Shown here: positions 16,821 to 23,330 of the stretch, piece after piece
How the letters are laid out: every line of letters begins with the position of its first letter
Position numbering within the stretch: position 1 is the first letter of the stretch
From: Muribaculaceae bacterium
GTDB taxonomy: Bacteria; Bacteroidota; Bacteroidia; Bacteroidales; Muribaculaceae
NCBI GenBank assembly: GCA_029061225.1
Contig: JAIDSM010000083.1
Location: 1 to 35,662, forward strand
Length of the DNA: 35,662 bases
Direction: 5' to 3'
Position numbers and translations under genes: made by a program
Notes under the pieces: generated by a model
What the model was told of the DNA's origin: nothing
The model's input: the letters and a program-made list of their open reading frames with translations, nothing else
Database searches by the model: none

Positions 16821-17031
16821 TATTGGCTATCTTGCCTCACAAATAGCGAAGGGTGTAACGAAATGGGAACCCCCTTCTCAACGGGCGCAAAACTTCCCCG
16901 GTTGATTACTGATTAACGGAGTAAGATCTTAGTCGGATAACCAATGAAAAGATGCGTTCGTTGATCGCCTGAATCTTCCGGCACTTACCTCAACTTAGTA
17001 GGTAGTATGTAAGGGAGTCGCTAAAGTATAG

Positions 17032-17148
17032 ACCCCCGGGGTACCCCCCCCCTGACATTGAAAAATCAGGGATGTGACCCCTCTCCGAAATTTTTATTTT
17101 AAAATTTTTCTTATTGTCTATCAAGTATCTTTTCTTATTGTCTATCAA
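17032..17148. other. GC-rich hairpin and 19-bp direct repeats
   Basis: ACCCCCGGGGT and a C-run precede the inverted pair CCCTGA (17050-17055)/TCAGGG (17066-17071). Downstream, TTTTCTTATTGTCTATCAA occurs twice (17106-17124 and 17130-17148, period 24). The layout (structured GC-rich block beside AT-rich direct repeats) is that of an origin or a transfer site, but no relaxase is present. Bases 16906-17031 show nothing further. Confidence 0.35.
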
Positions 17149-17198
17149 CCAATAATGCAACTTAACACCAATTCCGCTAAAAAATTATGCGGAAAATG

Positions 17199-17230
17199 TT
17201 TGGAGATTTAAGAAATATGCATTAACTTTG
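17199..17230 (+). promoter_or_regulatory. Promoter of the replication module
   Basis: TTTG (17199-17202), 20 bases, TAACTTTG (17223-17230). It lies about 190 bp before the excisionase-like gene and just before a strong hairpin. Confidence 0.65.
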
Positions 17231-17255
17231 CAACCAACATAAGAAAAGAGAGCCT

Positions 17256-17299
17256 AAGAGCCCCATAATTCCGAAAGGAGTTGTGGGGCTCTTGTGTTT
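17256..17299 (+). promoter_or_regulatory. Leader hairpin/attenuator before the excisionase-like gene
   Basis: AAGAGCCCCA (17256-17265) pairs perfectly with TGGGGCTCTT (17284-17293), an 18-base loop between, followed by GTGTTTTC. It would end transcription about 60 nt after the upstream promoter unless relieved, so expression of the replication module may be controlled by attenuation. Promoter-hairpin spacing resembles the cassettes at 12305 and 13172. Between 17300 and 17415 there is no gene. Confidence 0.5.
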
Positions 17300-17415
17300 T
17301 CTCTGATAACCTGAATCTCTCGGAACGCAACGGAGACAAGGGCATCCCAAGCAGTGCCAATTGCGTTTAAGGTACTGGCCAAGGTTCTTATGAAATCAAA
17401 TATATAAATTAATAT

Positions 17416-17727
17416 ATGATTGATATAAAAGAACTTTTGACTGATACTCCCAACGTATCAGTGACAGTAACAATAGAAGACCTTCGGTCATTCGCAACGG
17501 AAGTTGCGAATCAGGTCATATCTTCTCTTGATAGGACATCGAAGGAAGAGACTGTGTGGCTCTCAATAGAGCAGGTAGCGCAACGACTCGGAGTAAACAA
17601 GGCAACCCTTTGGCGGTGGAACAAGACCGGGTATCTATCAGGGACTAAGTTCGGTGCAAAGGTTCGGTACAAGGAAAGAGATGTGGAACGGATTGAATCC
17701 TCTGAGAAGAAAGGAGGTGTCGCATGA
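17416..17727 (+). CDS. Excisionase-like HTH protein
   Basis: A 103-residue protein. The C-terminal half is a winged/MerR-like HTH_17 domain (WLSIEQVAQRLGVNKATLWR, then WNKTGYLSGTKFGAKVRYKE), the form used by Bacteroidetes Xis-type proteins; Trp, Arg and the wing Lys/Arg residues are in place. The N-terminal 45 residues are an acidic, helical arm. It overlaps the next gene by four bases (ATGA), so they are coupled. It probably controls excision by the integrase and may also regulate the module. Its transcript starts behind the leader hairpin described above. Confidence 0.75.
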   Translation: MIDIKELLTDTPNVSVTVTIEDLRSFATEVANQVISSLDRTSKEETVWLSIEQVAQRLGVNKATLWRWNKTGYLSGTKFGAKVRYKERDVERIESSEKKGGVA

Positions 17728-18011
17728 AGACTGAAAGGATGATAGACGAGCTTCAATCTCTTTTGCAGAAAAGAGCAGGTATCACGAAAAGAATCAATTC
17801 CCTGATGGATAAGATAGCAGTCGCAACAGATAGACCTCTTCCTGACTCCGAAGAGAATCCGCTTGACTATGCTGATGAGGTAATTGTGAAGACCCTGAAT
17901 CCGGCTATTCCGTTCATAAATGCCGGAGGTCAATTGGTGATGAGCGAAGACCATACGGCTCACCGTCACGAGTACACTATCAGGCTTATTGTTGACTTTC
18001 AAAAGCAGTAG
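17724..18011 (+). CDS. Small element protein, helical N-terminus
   Basis: A 95-residue protein overlapping the excisionase-like gene by ATGA and ending 5 bases before the ATPase gene, so all three are one operon. Residues 1-35 (MKTERMIDELQSLLQKRAGI, then TKRINSLMDKIA) look like a coiled-coil helix. The remainder is mixed and ends in YTIRLIVDFQKQ. I do not recognise it. Its position suggests an accessory factor for the ATPase or excisionase. Confidence 0.6.
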   Translation: MKTERMIDELQSLLQKRAGITKRINSLMDKIAVATDRPLPDSEENPLDYADEVIVKTLNPAIPFINAGGQLVMSEDHTAHRHEYTIRLIVDFQKQ

Positions 18012-18016
18012 GATCT

Positions 18017-19093
18017 ATGGAATATAAAGAGAATGGGGAAGCGTCATTTCACAATGGCGCAACCCCAATAACAAATAATTTCAGCGGCAAAGATACAAAT
18101 AATTCCGCTGATATGCAAGTCCCGGCACAATCGGCTTATGCTGACCTGATGGATATTGTTAATAATCCTACTGAGCCTAAGAAGGATTCTATCTTTACCG
18201 CGAGAAAAGCCTCTGATTGGCTTAAGGATGCAAAAAAGAAGCCACCTATCAAACCGCTTTGGGAAGCAGGTTGGGACGTTGGGGAGATTTGTTTTCTCTT
18301 CGCTGATGCGAATGTTGGGAAGTCTTTGCTTGCGGTACAGATTGGATTGGAGATAGCAAAAATCCAACCAATTCTTTACTTTGATTTTGAGCTATCCGAC
18401 AGGCAATTTCTTATGCGGTATCAGGATGAAAACGGCAATATATATCCTTTCCCCGAAAACTTCATAAGGGTTCAAGCAGACCTATCAAAGATAGAGGAAG
18501 ACGAGGATCAGACCGCAGTGATACTTGAACAAATAGAATCCCTGATGATTGAGAATGATGCGAAGGTACTTATACTTGATAATCTGAGCTTCATTATGAT
18601 TGAAGCGGAGAAGGGCGCGGAAGCAGGGCGTTTCATGAGAAGGCTGAAAGATAGATTTAAGGATGAGCATGGATGGAGTGTCTTGATATTAAGTCATACT
18701 CCGAAGAGAAGCCTTTACAATCAGATTACTCAAAACGATTTGGCCGGGTCAAAACGTCTTATGAACTTTGTAGATACGGCAGTCGCGATAGGTCAATCAG
18801 CAGTAGACGATAGCATTAAGTTCGTGAAGACCATTAAATATCGAAATGGAAGCTTCAAGTATCCTTCTGATTCGGTTCTTCTCGGAGAGATTGTAAAGAC
18901 CAATTGCTTTACCGGATTCCTATGGAAAGGTACAACCACGGAGAAAAGTCAACTCAGACAGACCGGAGAGAATGAAGATGCCAAACTCATAGAGAAGGCG
19001 AAGGCTCTTCAAGCCGAAGGCAAATCTCAGCGAGTTATAGCTGACATCCTTAGAGTGTCAATCGGTAAGGTAAACAAGATGCTTAAATCGTAA
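18017..19093 (+). CDS. RepA-type AAA_25 replicative ATPase
   Basis: A 358-residue RecA-fold ATPase of the RepA/DnaB-like AAA_25 group. Walker A is ADANVGKS (about residues 95-102), and Walker B is KVLILDNLSF. ILSHTPKRS matches the sensor segment. The C-terminus holds a resolvase-like helix-turn-helix (GKSQRVIADILRVSIGKVNK), suggesting that it binds DNA, perhaps the iterons just downstream. In plasmids and Bacteroides mobile elements this ATPase acts as a hexameric helicase or helicase loader. It precedes a primase candidate by 82 bp. Confidence 0.8.
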   Translation: MEYKENGEASFHNGATPITNNFSGKDTNNSADMQVPAQSAYADLMDIVNNPTEPKKDSIFTARKASDWLKDAKKKPPIKPLWEAGWDVGEICFLFADANVGKSLLAVQIGLEIAKIQPILYFDFELSDRQFLMRYQDENGNIYPFPENFIRVQADLSKIEEDEDQTAVILEQIESLMIENDAKVLILDNLSFIMIEAEKGAEAGRFMRRLKDRFKDEHGWSVLILSHTPKRSLYNQITQNDLAGSKRLMNFVDTAVAIGQSAVDDSIKFVKTIKYRNGSFKYPSDSVLLGEIVKTNCFTGFLWKGTTTEKSQLRQTGENEDAKLIEKAKALQAEGKSQRVIADILRVSIGKVNKMLKS

Positions 19094-19095
19094 AC

Positions 19096-19156
19096 GTTCA
19101 CGGGTGTTCACGGTGTTCATGGTGTTCACGGCAAAATATCGTGAACATGCGTGAAC
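19096..19156. repeat. Iteron-like GTTCAC array
   Basis: GTTCACGG-type units start at 19096, 19106, 19115 and 19124 (9-10 bp period; the third reads GTTCATGG). GTGAAC, the complement, follows at 19141 and 19151. TGTTCACG (19123-19130) and CGTGAACA (19140-19147) also make an 8-bp stem with a 9-base loop. The array fills the gap between the helicase and primase genes. Such a place and form fit a replication origin or a repressor site. Confidence 0.55.
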
Positions 19157-19175
19157 AGTCAAAAGGACAATTCTT

Positions 19176-20309
19176 ATGATACAGACCAATCAGGATTATA
19201 AATATCAGCTTGATAAGTCAAGCCGGAAGTGTATTTGCCCCCGGTGTGGAAAGAAGACGTTCGTTCTATATCTTGATGATGCCGGACAATCCCTTTCTGA
19301 TGATGTGGGCCGGTGCGACCGTCAAGACAAGTGCAAGTATCATTATGCTCCGAATGAATATTTCAAAGACCGGAAGGCAATCGGAGATATGACTGATAGG
19401 AAGAAGGCTTCATCGAAGAGATCACGGCCAAAACAGATACCACCTGACTATATTTCACCGGAAGTCTTCGCTTCGACATTGAAGGGATATGAGTGCAATT
19501 CCCTGATGATATTCCTTCATTCAGTCTTTGACGGCCTTATCGGTGCTGATGAGGTGAACCGCGTGGCGATGCAGTACGGAGTCGGAACTTCAAAGATGTT
19601 TGGCGGTAGCCCCGTCTTTTGGCAGATAGACAGCTTCGGCAAAATCAGAACCGGAAAGGTCATGGGATATAATCGGGCCACCGGGAAACGAGTTAAAGAA
19701 CCGAAGAATGAATTTCAGTGGGTTCATGCTATGAAGGAATTAAAGGAACAGAGGCCAGACTTCCGGCTTCAACAATGTTACTTTGGCTCTCATCGGCTCA
19801 TTGCTGTGGAGAAGCAGTTTCGTCAACTGAATCAGGAAAGGAAGGCTCTCTATCTTGATGAGGTTACTCCGGCAGTCGCTTTGTTTGAGTCGGAGAAGGC
19901 ATGTCTTATAGTGGCTATGGCTCTTGCATGGGGCGGCATGGATAACCTCTTCATCCCGGTATCATGTGGAGGTTGCGAAGGCTTTAATCCAACAGACGAT
20001 AAGAAGCGCGACCTCTTCGACGGCATCAGGCTATTGAAGAACCGAAGAGTTGTCATATTCCCTGATGAGGGTAAGTTCAATGAATGGATGCGGAAGGCTC
20101 AGGCTTTGAAGGGATTCTCGGAAGAGGTCTATATTTCAACGCTGATGGAGCGTGGCCTTCATCCTCATACCGTGGAATGCGAATATAAGCCGGGCGATGC
20201 TATTGATGATTTGATACTCGGATATATCAGGGACGGCCAAGGAGGTAGGGAAGTCGCAGACCTCATCATTACTTCCTATGGCTATAAGAATCAATACAAG
20301 ATTGTGTGA
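19176..20309 (+). CDS. Zinc-finger/TOPRIM-like primase candidate (DUF6371 type)
   Basis: A 377-residue protein with an N-terminal zinc-binding region: C21-x2-C24 in ICPRCGKK, and C47 and C53 in GRCDRQDKCKYHYAP. The C-terminal half has FESEKACLIVAMAL (Glu motif) and RVVIFPDEGKFNEW, which look like a TOPRIM core. This combination is the DnaG-like plan found in DUF6371 proteins of Bacteroidetes mobile elements. It would prime replication with the RepA-type ATPase. TOPRIM assignment is from motifs only. The next gene starts one base after its stop. Confidence 0.7.
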   Translation: MIQTNQDYKYQLDKSSRKCICPRCGKKTFVLYLDDAGQSLSDDVGRCDRQDKCKYHYAPNEYFKDRKAIGDMTDRKKASSKRSRPKQIPPDYISPEVFASTLKGYECNSLMIFLHSVFDGLIGADEVNRVAMQYGVGTSKMFGGSPVFWQIDSFGKIRTGKVMGYNRATGKRVKEPKNEFQWVHAMKELKEQRPDFRLQQCYFGSHRLIAVEKQFRQLNQERKALYLDEVTPAVALFESEKACLIVAMALAWGGMDNLFIPVSCGGCEGFNPTDDKKRDLFDGIRLLKNRRVVIFPDEGKFNEWMRKAQALKGFSEEVYISTLMERGLHPHTVECEYKPGDAIDDLILGYIRDGQGGREVADLIITSYGYKNQYKIV

Positions 20310-20310
20310 C

Positions 20311-20727
20311 ATGAATAAGGCTCGGCTAAAAGAAATCAGGAGCGAATTGAAGTATTCCCACGGCAGTTTCATATGCTCGATAGGAGATCACGCTATATTC
20401 TCCGCGTCAGTGGGGTGGAGCGATGTCACCTTCATGTATGCTAAGAAGTGCAAGTATGGAATAGCATCAGGAATGAGGATATATGAGGAATGCACCGTGG
20501 GAATGAGGTTGTATTTCCTTAATGATGTCTTCGCTCGGCTGATTGGATATAAGAACCTTTCCGACATGAAGGCGCGTCTTCCTTCGATTCAATATCATAG
20601 GAGATTCATCAGCCTGAAAGCGATAGACCGGGCAACCGTCAGGAGCAGGAGGAAGCGAGAACGAAGCGGAGGAACGGCCAAAAGCATACGAAATACCACT
20701 CCCGTTTTTAACAACATCAAAAAATAA
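20311..20727 (+). CDS. Basic element protein with GYKxLxDM motif
   Basis: A 138-residue protein; the ATG at 20311, one base after the primase stop, is preferred over the in-frame ATG at 20278 that would overlap it. The middle segment LNDVFARLIGYKNLSDMKARLP recalls Bro-N/KilA-N-type antirepressor helices (D-V-A-x-L-G-Y-K), without proving membership. The C-terminus is very basic (VRSRRKRERSGG), fitting nucleic-acid binding. A related motif appears in the next gene. No known family could be assigned. Confidence 0.6.
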   Translation: MNKARLKEIRSELKYSHGSFICSIGDHAIFSASVGWSDVTFMYAKKCKYGIASGMRIYEECTVGMRLYFLNDVFARLIGYKNLSDMKARLPSIQYHRRFISLKAIDRATVRSRRKRERSGGTAKSIRNTTPVFNNIKK

Positions 20728-20738
20728 TTTATACGACT

Positions 20739-21005
20739 ATGAATCAGAATGAATATAAGCATGAAGATGGCTCTTTGTGGCAATACTTTCCCAAGGAGTT
20801 TCAGGGACATGAGATTATCTTCCGGCAAAATATTATCACCGGATTGATACAGATGAAAGTAACTGATGAAATGGCTATTGCCAACGGGTATAAAGACCTC
20901 GGAGATATGAGTGAATGCATCAGCAGGAACATGGGAACAATCGTCATACTTCCTGAATGGATGAATGTATCAGAAGAGGTAGACCTTCAATCTCATCTTA
21001 ACTGA
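20739..21005 (+). CDS. Small element protein sharing the GYKxLxDM motif
   Basis: An 88-residue protein starting 11 bases after the previous gene. DEMAIANGYKDLGDMSECI parallels NDVFARLIGYKNLSDM in its neighbour, so the two may descend from one module. The rest (EDGSLWQYFPKEFQGHEII) has no motif I recognise. Last plus-strand gene of the element. It ends 100 bp before the right TTGCGCAA pair. Confidence 0.6.
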   Translation: MNQNEYKHEDGSLWQYFPKEFQGHEIIFRQNIITGLIQMKVTDEMAIANGYKDLGDMSECISRNMGTIVILPEWMNVSEEVDLQSHLN

Positions 21006-21104
21006 TAGAAGAGATAAGATTGACATGATAGATGCCGTGGCTTTTATTGGCTACGGCGTTTATGCGTGATATGTATGGGCAAAAATCATCCTTAATTATG
21101 TAGG

Positions 21105-21134
21105 TTGCGCAAAAAGAGGAGTATTGTTGCGCAA
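21105..21134. promoter_or_regulatory. Two TTGCGCAA sites at the right end
   Basis: TTGCGCAA is at 21105-21112 and 21127-21134, start spacing 22 as in the first pair on the left. The first copy shares the wider TAGGTTGCGCAAAA with 14985-14998. They lie between the last element gene and the tRNA, where integrase arm sites are expected. A further single copy lies outside the element at 21449-21456. Confidence 0.5.
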
Positions 21135-21135
21135 T

Positions 21136-21172
21136 AAAAACCCCAACCCTCTGAATGTCAGAAGATTGGGAT
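21136..21172 (-). terminator. Terminator of tRNA-Arg
   Basis: On the minus strand CCCAA (21170-21166) and TTGGG (21146-21142) enclose an inner CTGA/TCAG stem, followed by GTTTTTATTG. It lies just after the tRNA 3' end. If the att assignment is right, this terminator belongs to the element and replaced the original one. Confidence 0.65.
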
Positions 21173-21181
21173 TGATCTAAA

Positions 21182-21196
21182 GTGATCCGGTTGGGA
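21182..21196. other. attR candidate (tRNA 3' end)
   Basis: GTGATCCGGTTGGGA, identical to 14857-14871, covers the acceptor 3' strand and part of the T arm of tRNA-Arg. Integration here leaves the tRNA whole. Confidence 0.65.
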
Positions 21197-21256
21197 TTCG
21201 AACCCAAGACCCACAGCTTAGAAGGCTGTTGCTCTATCCAGCTGAGCTACCGGACC
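21183..21256 (-). tRNA. tRNA-Arg (anticodon TCT)
   Basis: A 74-nt cloverleaf on the minus strand. The acceptor is GGTCCGG/CCGGATC with discriminator A, the D arm GCTC-AGCTGGATA-GAGC, the anticodon arm ACAGC-CTTCTAA-GCTGT and the T arm TTGGG-TTCGAAT-CCCAA. CCA is not encoded. The loop gives anticodon TCT (reads AGA/AGG). Only one G-T pair is present in the acceptor stem. It is the target of the neighbouring integrative element. Confidence 0.95.
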
Positions 21257-21339
21257 TGACCTGCAATGTCGGGGTGAGGCGACTCAAAAAAGCGACGTAG
21301 TCATACCTGCCTCAATGAGGGGCATCCCGAATGCGACTG

Positions 21340-21371
21340 CAAAGTTAGTCAGAATTTCTTAACTTTCCAAA
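21340..21371 (-). promoter_or_regulatory. Promoter of tRNA-Arg
   Basis: On the minus strand TTTG (21371-21368), 20 bases, TAACTTTG (21347-21340). It would give a leader of about 75 nt before the tRNA. The rest of the 21372-21584 spacer is AT-rich and contains a TTGCGCAA copy; no promoter for fklB could be fixed. Confidence 0.6.
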
Positions 21372-21584
21372 TGATTTGCAAAGATATTTGTTAAAACATC
21401 TCAAAAGTGAGATAAATGAGCCATCCGTAGCTTCTGTGCAAACTAAACTTGCGCAAAATGCGTTTTATTGATGAAGACAGATTACTGCCGCACAGCGGAC
21501 TCACGGGCCGTGCGTCTCTACTTATCTGGCAGATTAGAAATAACGAATGTATAACTAAATTAAATTAGAAAAGGAAAAAGAATT

Positions 21585-22175
21585 ATGGATAAATTAAGTT
21601 ATGCCTGGGGTGTCCTCATGGGCAAGCAGCTCAAGGCAATGGGTGTCGGAACCCTTGATTCCGAAGCGTTCAAAGATGGTGTCAAGGTTGCCTTCGACGG
21701 CGGTACACCGGAAGTTCCCGAGGAGGAATGCCAGAAGATGATCAATGAGTATCTGATGGACCTCCAGCAGAAGGCAGAGGCTGCCGCAAAGGAGGCAGGA
21801 ACTAAGTTCCTTGCCGAAAACAAGAGCCGTGAGGGTGTCAAGGAGACCGCAAGCGGTCTCCAGTATGTAGTTGAGAAAGAGGGTGAAGGTCCTCAGCCTA
21901 CAGCTACCGATGAAGTAACCGTTCACTATACAGGCCGTCTTCTCGACGGAACAGTGTTCGACTCTTCAGTACAGCGCGGCGAACCCGCCACATTCCCCTT
22001 GAACCGTGTGATCCCGGGTTGGACTGAAGGCGTTCAGCTCATGAAGGAAGGCGCCAAGTATACCTTCTTCATCCCGAGCGACCTCGCTTACGGCGCACAG
22101 GGTGTGCCTAACGCTATTCCGCCGCACTCGACACTCATCTTCGATGTTGAACTCATCAAGGTTGTAAAGAAGTAA
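21585..22175 (+). CDS. FKBP-type peptidyl-prolyl isomerase (FklB/FkpA-like), cytoplasmic
   Basis: A 196-residue protein with an N-terminal helical dimerisation region (about 1-85, MDKLSYAWGVLMGKQLKAMG) and a C-terminal FKBP domain (about 88-196). Typical residues are [48 protein letters not shown] and the final LIFDVELIKV. No signal peptide is present, so it is probably cytoplasmic like FklB. It catalyses cis-trans isomerisation at proline and may act as a chaperone. A second, exported FKBP follows 57 bp downstream. Between them is a heptad array. Confidence 0.9.
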   Translation: MDKLSYAWGVLMGKQLKAMGVGTLDSEAFKDGVKVAFDGGTPEVPEEECQKMINEYLMDLQQKAEAAAKEAGTKFLAENKSREGVKETASGLQYVVEKEGEGPQPTATDEVTVHYTGRLLDGTVFDSSVQRGEPATFPLNRVIPGWTEGVQLMKEGAKYTFFIPSDLAYGAQGVPNAIPPHSTLIFDVELIKVVKK

Positions 22176-22217
22176 GTTGTAAGTTGTGAGTTATAAGTTG
22201 TAAGTGGCAAGTTATAA
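22176..22217 (+). repeat. Stop-ending heptad array after fklB-like gene (6 units)
   Basis: Directly after the TAA stop (22173-22175) come GTTGTAA, GTTGTGA, GTTATAA, GTTGTAA, GTGGCAA and GTTATAA. Five of six units end in a stop triplet, the fifth in CAA. The consensus is the same as after gadB, 19 kb away. Confidence 0.8.
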
Positions 22218-22232
22218 TTTACGGCACTTAAT

Positions 22233-22832
22233 ATGAAAATGATGAAAAAGACTTTCAGATCAGCGATTGCCGTCATAGCAGTGACGGCAACCGCTTTCTG
22301 CGTCGCTTCTTGCGGCAAGCAGAAACCGACTAAAGAAGACACCGCAGCCGTCGACTCCCTCGTAGGCATGGTGATGCAGGAACAGACCGACAGCGCGAAC
22401 GATGCACAGGCAACTGCTGACAGCACATCAGCTCAGGCCAAAAGCATGGCTGACTACGACGCAGCTTTCTTCCAGGGCAACACCGGCTATCAGACCACTC
22501 CTTCCGGACTTAAGTATGTAGTTGTCGTGCCCGGTACTGGTGCTTCTCCCAAGGCTACCGACGTAGTAACCGTACACTACACAGGACGTTTGCTCGACGG
22601 TACAGTGTTTGACTCTTCAGTAGAGCGTGGCGAGCCCACAAGCTTCCCTCTTCAGGCTGTGATTAAGGGTTGGACCGAAGGTTTGCAGCTGATGCAGGTA
22701 GGCGGAAAGACCGTATTCTTTATCCCGAGCAACCTCGCATATGGCGAGATGGGTACCCCCGGCGGTCCGATCGGTCCCAACCAGGACCTTATCTTCGAGG
22801 TTGAACTTCTCGGCATAGGAGGGCAGCAGTAA
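22233..22832 (+). CDS. FKBP-type peptidyl-prolyl isomerase lipoprotein
   Basis: A 199-residue lipoprotein. The signal peptide ends at a lipobox with Cys27 ([13 protein letters not shown]), followed by an acidic linker and an FKBP domain (about 80-196) with [38 protein letters not shown] and [13 protein letters not shown]. It is very similar to the upstream protein in the FKBP part and looks like a paralogue made by duplication and given an export signal. It would act in the periplasm on folding outer-membrane proteins. Its stop overlaps the next start by one base (TAATG), indicating coupling. Confidence 0.9.
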   Translation: MKMMKKTFRSAIAVIAVTATAFCVASCGKQKPTKEDTAAVDSLVGMVMQEQTDSANDAQATADSTSAQAKSMADYDAAFFQGNTGYQTTPSGLKYVVVVPGTGASPKATDVVTVHYTGRLLDGTVFDSSVERGEPTSFPLQAVIKGWTEGLQLMQVGGKTVFFIPSNLAYGEMGTPGGPIGPNQDLIFEVELLGIGGQQ

Positions 22833-23329
22833 TGAAGAAGCTGAATATATTTGCTCTTCTCTCGACTCTGTTTCTTCTCCTTCCGGCCTTCGTTAGCTGC
22901 GACAAGGATGATCCGACAGCTGCCGATGCCATACTCGGCACTTACTCCGGCACCCTCGGATATTCTGTCATGGGTTTTGATCCCGGAACAATCGAAGGAA
23001 CTTACGATCTGAAGATTCTTAAGGATGCCGATGACGAAGACGATGTAGTGGTAGTCATTCCTGAATGTACGTTCGCTCCCCCTATCCCGAACGCAAGGCC
23101 CTTTACAATCCCTTCGCTGACAGTAGACGATGTGGATGTGACTGCCAGCGGGAATGTATATACGTTTAAGGAGGATTCCTTCTCCCTCACCATTGATGGT
23201 AAAATCTACGAAGGAAGCAACCTTATCGGCACTGTAAACGGGAAGAAGGTTACGCTCAGGTATCAGCTCAAACCGGCTACTATGCCGATGGATATTCTCT
23301 TCTCATTCGACGGAAACGTAAAGGAATAA
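22832..23329 (+). CDS. Calycin-like lipoprotein
   Basis: A 165-residue lipoprotein with Cys23 at the lipobox (LLPAFVSCDKDD). The mature part, starting ILGTYSGTLGYSVMGF, has alternating beta strands and resembles the putative calycin-like beta-barrel domain found in Bacteroidetes lipoproteins often beside TonB-dependent receptors. A role in binding a small hydrophobic ligand is possible but unproven. It begins at ATG 22832, overlapping the previous stop, and ends one base before the receptor gene, so these four genes are likely one transcript. Confidence 0.7.
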   Translation: MKKLNIFALLSTLFLLLPAFVSCDKDDPTAADAILGTYSGTLGYSVMGFDPGTIEGTYDLKILKDADDEDDVVVVIPECTFAPPIPNARPFTIPSLTVDDVDVTASGNVYTFKEDSFSLTIDGKIYEGSNLIGTVNGKKVTLRYQLKPATMPMDILFSFDGNVKE

Positions 23330-23330
23330 A

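Noticed and set aside
16756..16905. 49-codon ORF overlapping the stop of the 99-residue gene (TGATG)
   Set aside because: It reads straight through a strong intrinsic terminator and has no recognisable motif; coupling alone is not enough to support it.
19096..19156. CRISPR-like repeats
   Set aside because: Units are only 9-10 bp apart with no unique spacers and no cas genes nearby.
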